From: Bacteroidales bacterium
Lineage (GTDB): Bacteria; Bacteroidota; Bacteroidia; Bacteroidales; UBA12077
DNA length: 5,780 bases
NCBI GenBank assembly: GCA_030600865.1
Contig: JAUVUS010000181.1
Span: 1-5,780 of the forward strand
Reading direction: 5' to 3'
Made by a program: the position numbers and the translations under genes. Every line of letters begins with the position of its first letter. Position 1 is the first letter of the stretch. Below are positions 5,778 to 5,780 of this stretch, piece after piece. The notes beneath the pieces are model-generated. The model had not been told where the DNA came from, did not search any database, and saw nothing but the letters and a program-made list of their open reading frames with translations.

Positions 5778-5780
5778 TAT

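Overview
The window looks like Bacteroidota (Bacteroidetes) chromosomal DNA, probably from the Bacteroidales or a relative. The evidence is low GC, TAA stops on all five genes, no clear Shine-Dalgarno sequences, a candidate TAnnTTTG promoter element, a type IX secretion (T9SS) C-terminal sorting domain, and a large secreted protein with a typical Bacteroidota N-terminal domain (PEKMSYQSVIRN...) joined to a C-terminal DUF1566/Lcl domain.

Layout. (1) Positions 3-770, plus strand: an XdhC/CoxI-family molybdoenzyme accessory protein cut by the left edge. (2) Positions 771-1102: a convergent intergenic region with a weak terminator-like hairpin and an imperfect palindrome of about 170 bp. (3) Positions 1103-3243, minus strand: a two-gene unit for secreted proteins. 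The upstream gene encodes a 163-residue protein that is little more than a signal peptide, a Gly-rich segment and a T9SS sorting domain. Two bases later comes a 548-residue secreted protein with internal ETDP repeats and a DUF1566 C-terminus. (4) Positions 3244-3496: a divergent promoter region with two perfect 15-bp palindromes, one touching a candidate promoter of the minus-strand unit. (5) Positions 3497-5777, plus strand: an AIR-synthase/ThiL-like protein whose end overlaps by 23 nt the start of an intact FabF-like beta-ketoacyl synthase. The unit probably continues past the right edge.

How the genes work together. The three units look functionally separate. XdhC would serve a xanthine-dehydrogenase-type molybdoenzyme encoded upstream. 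The minus-strand pair is cell-surface or secreted material of unknown role. The plus-strand pair suggests a fatty-acid-like or polyketide-like pathway in which a divergent ATP-dependent AIR-synthase-fold protein works beside a condensing enzyme. That pair, and the mosaic repeat structure of the 548-residue protein, deserve the closest look. No RNA gene, CRISPR array or transposase was seen.
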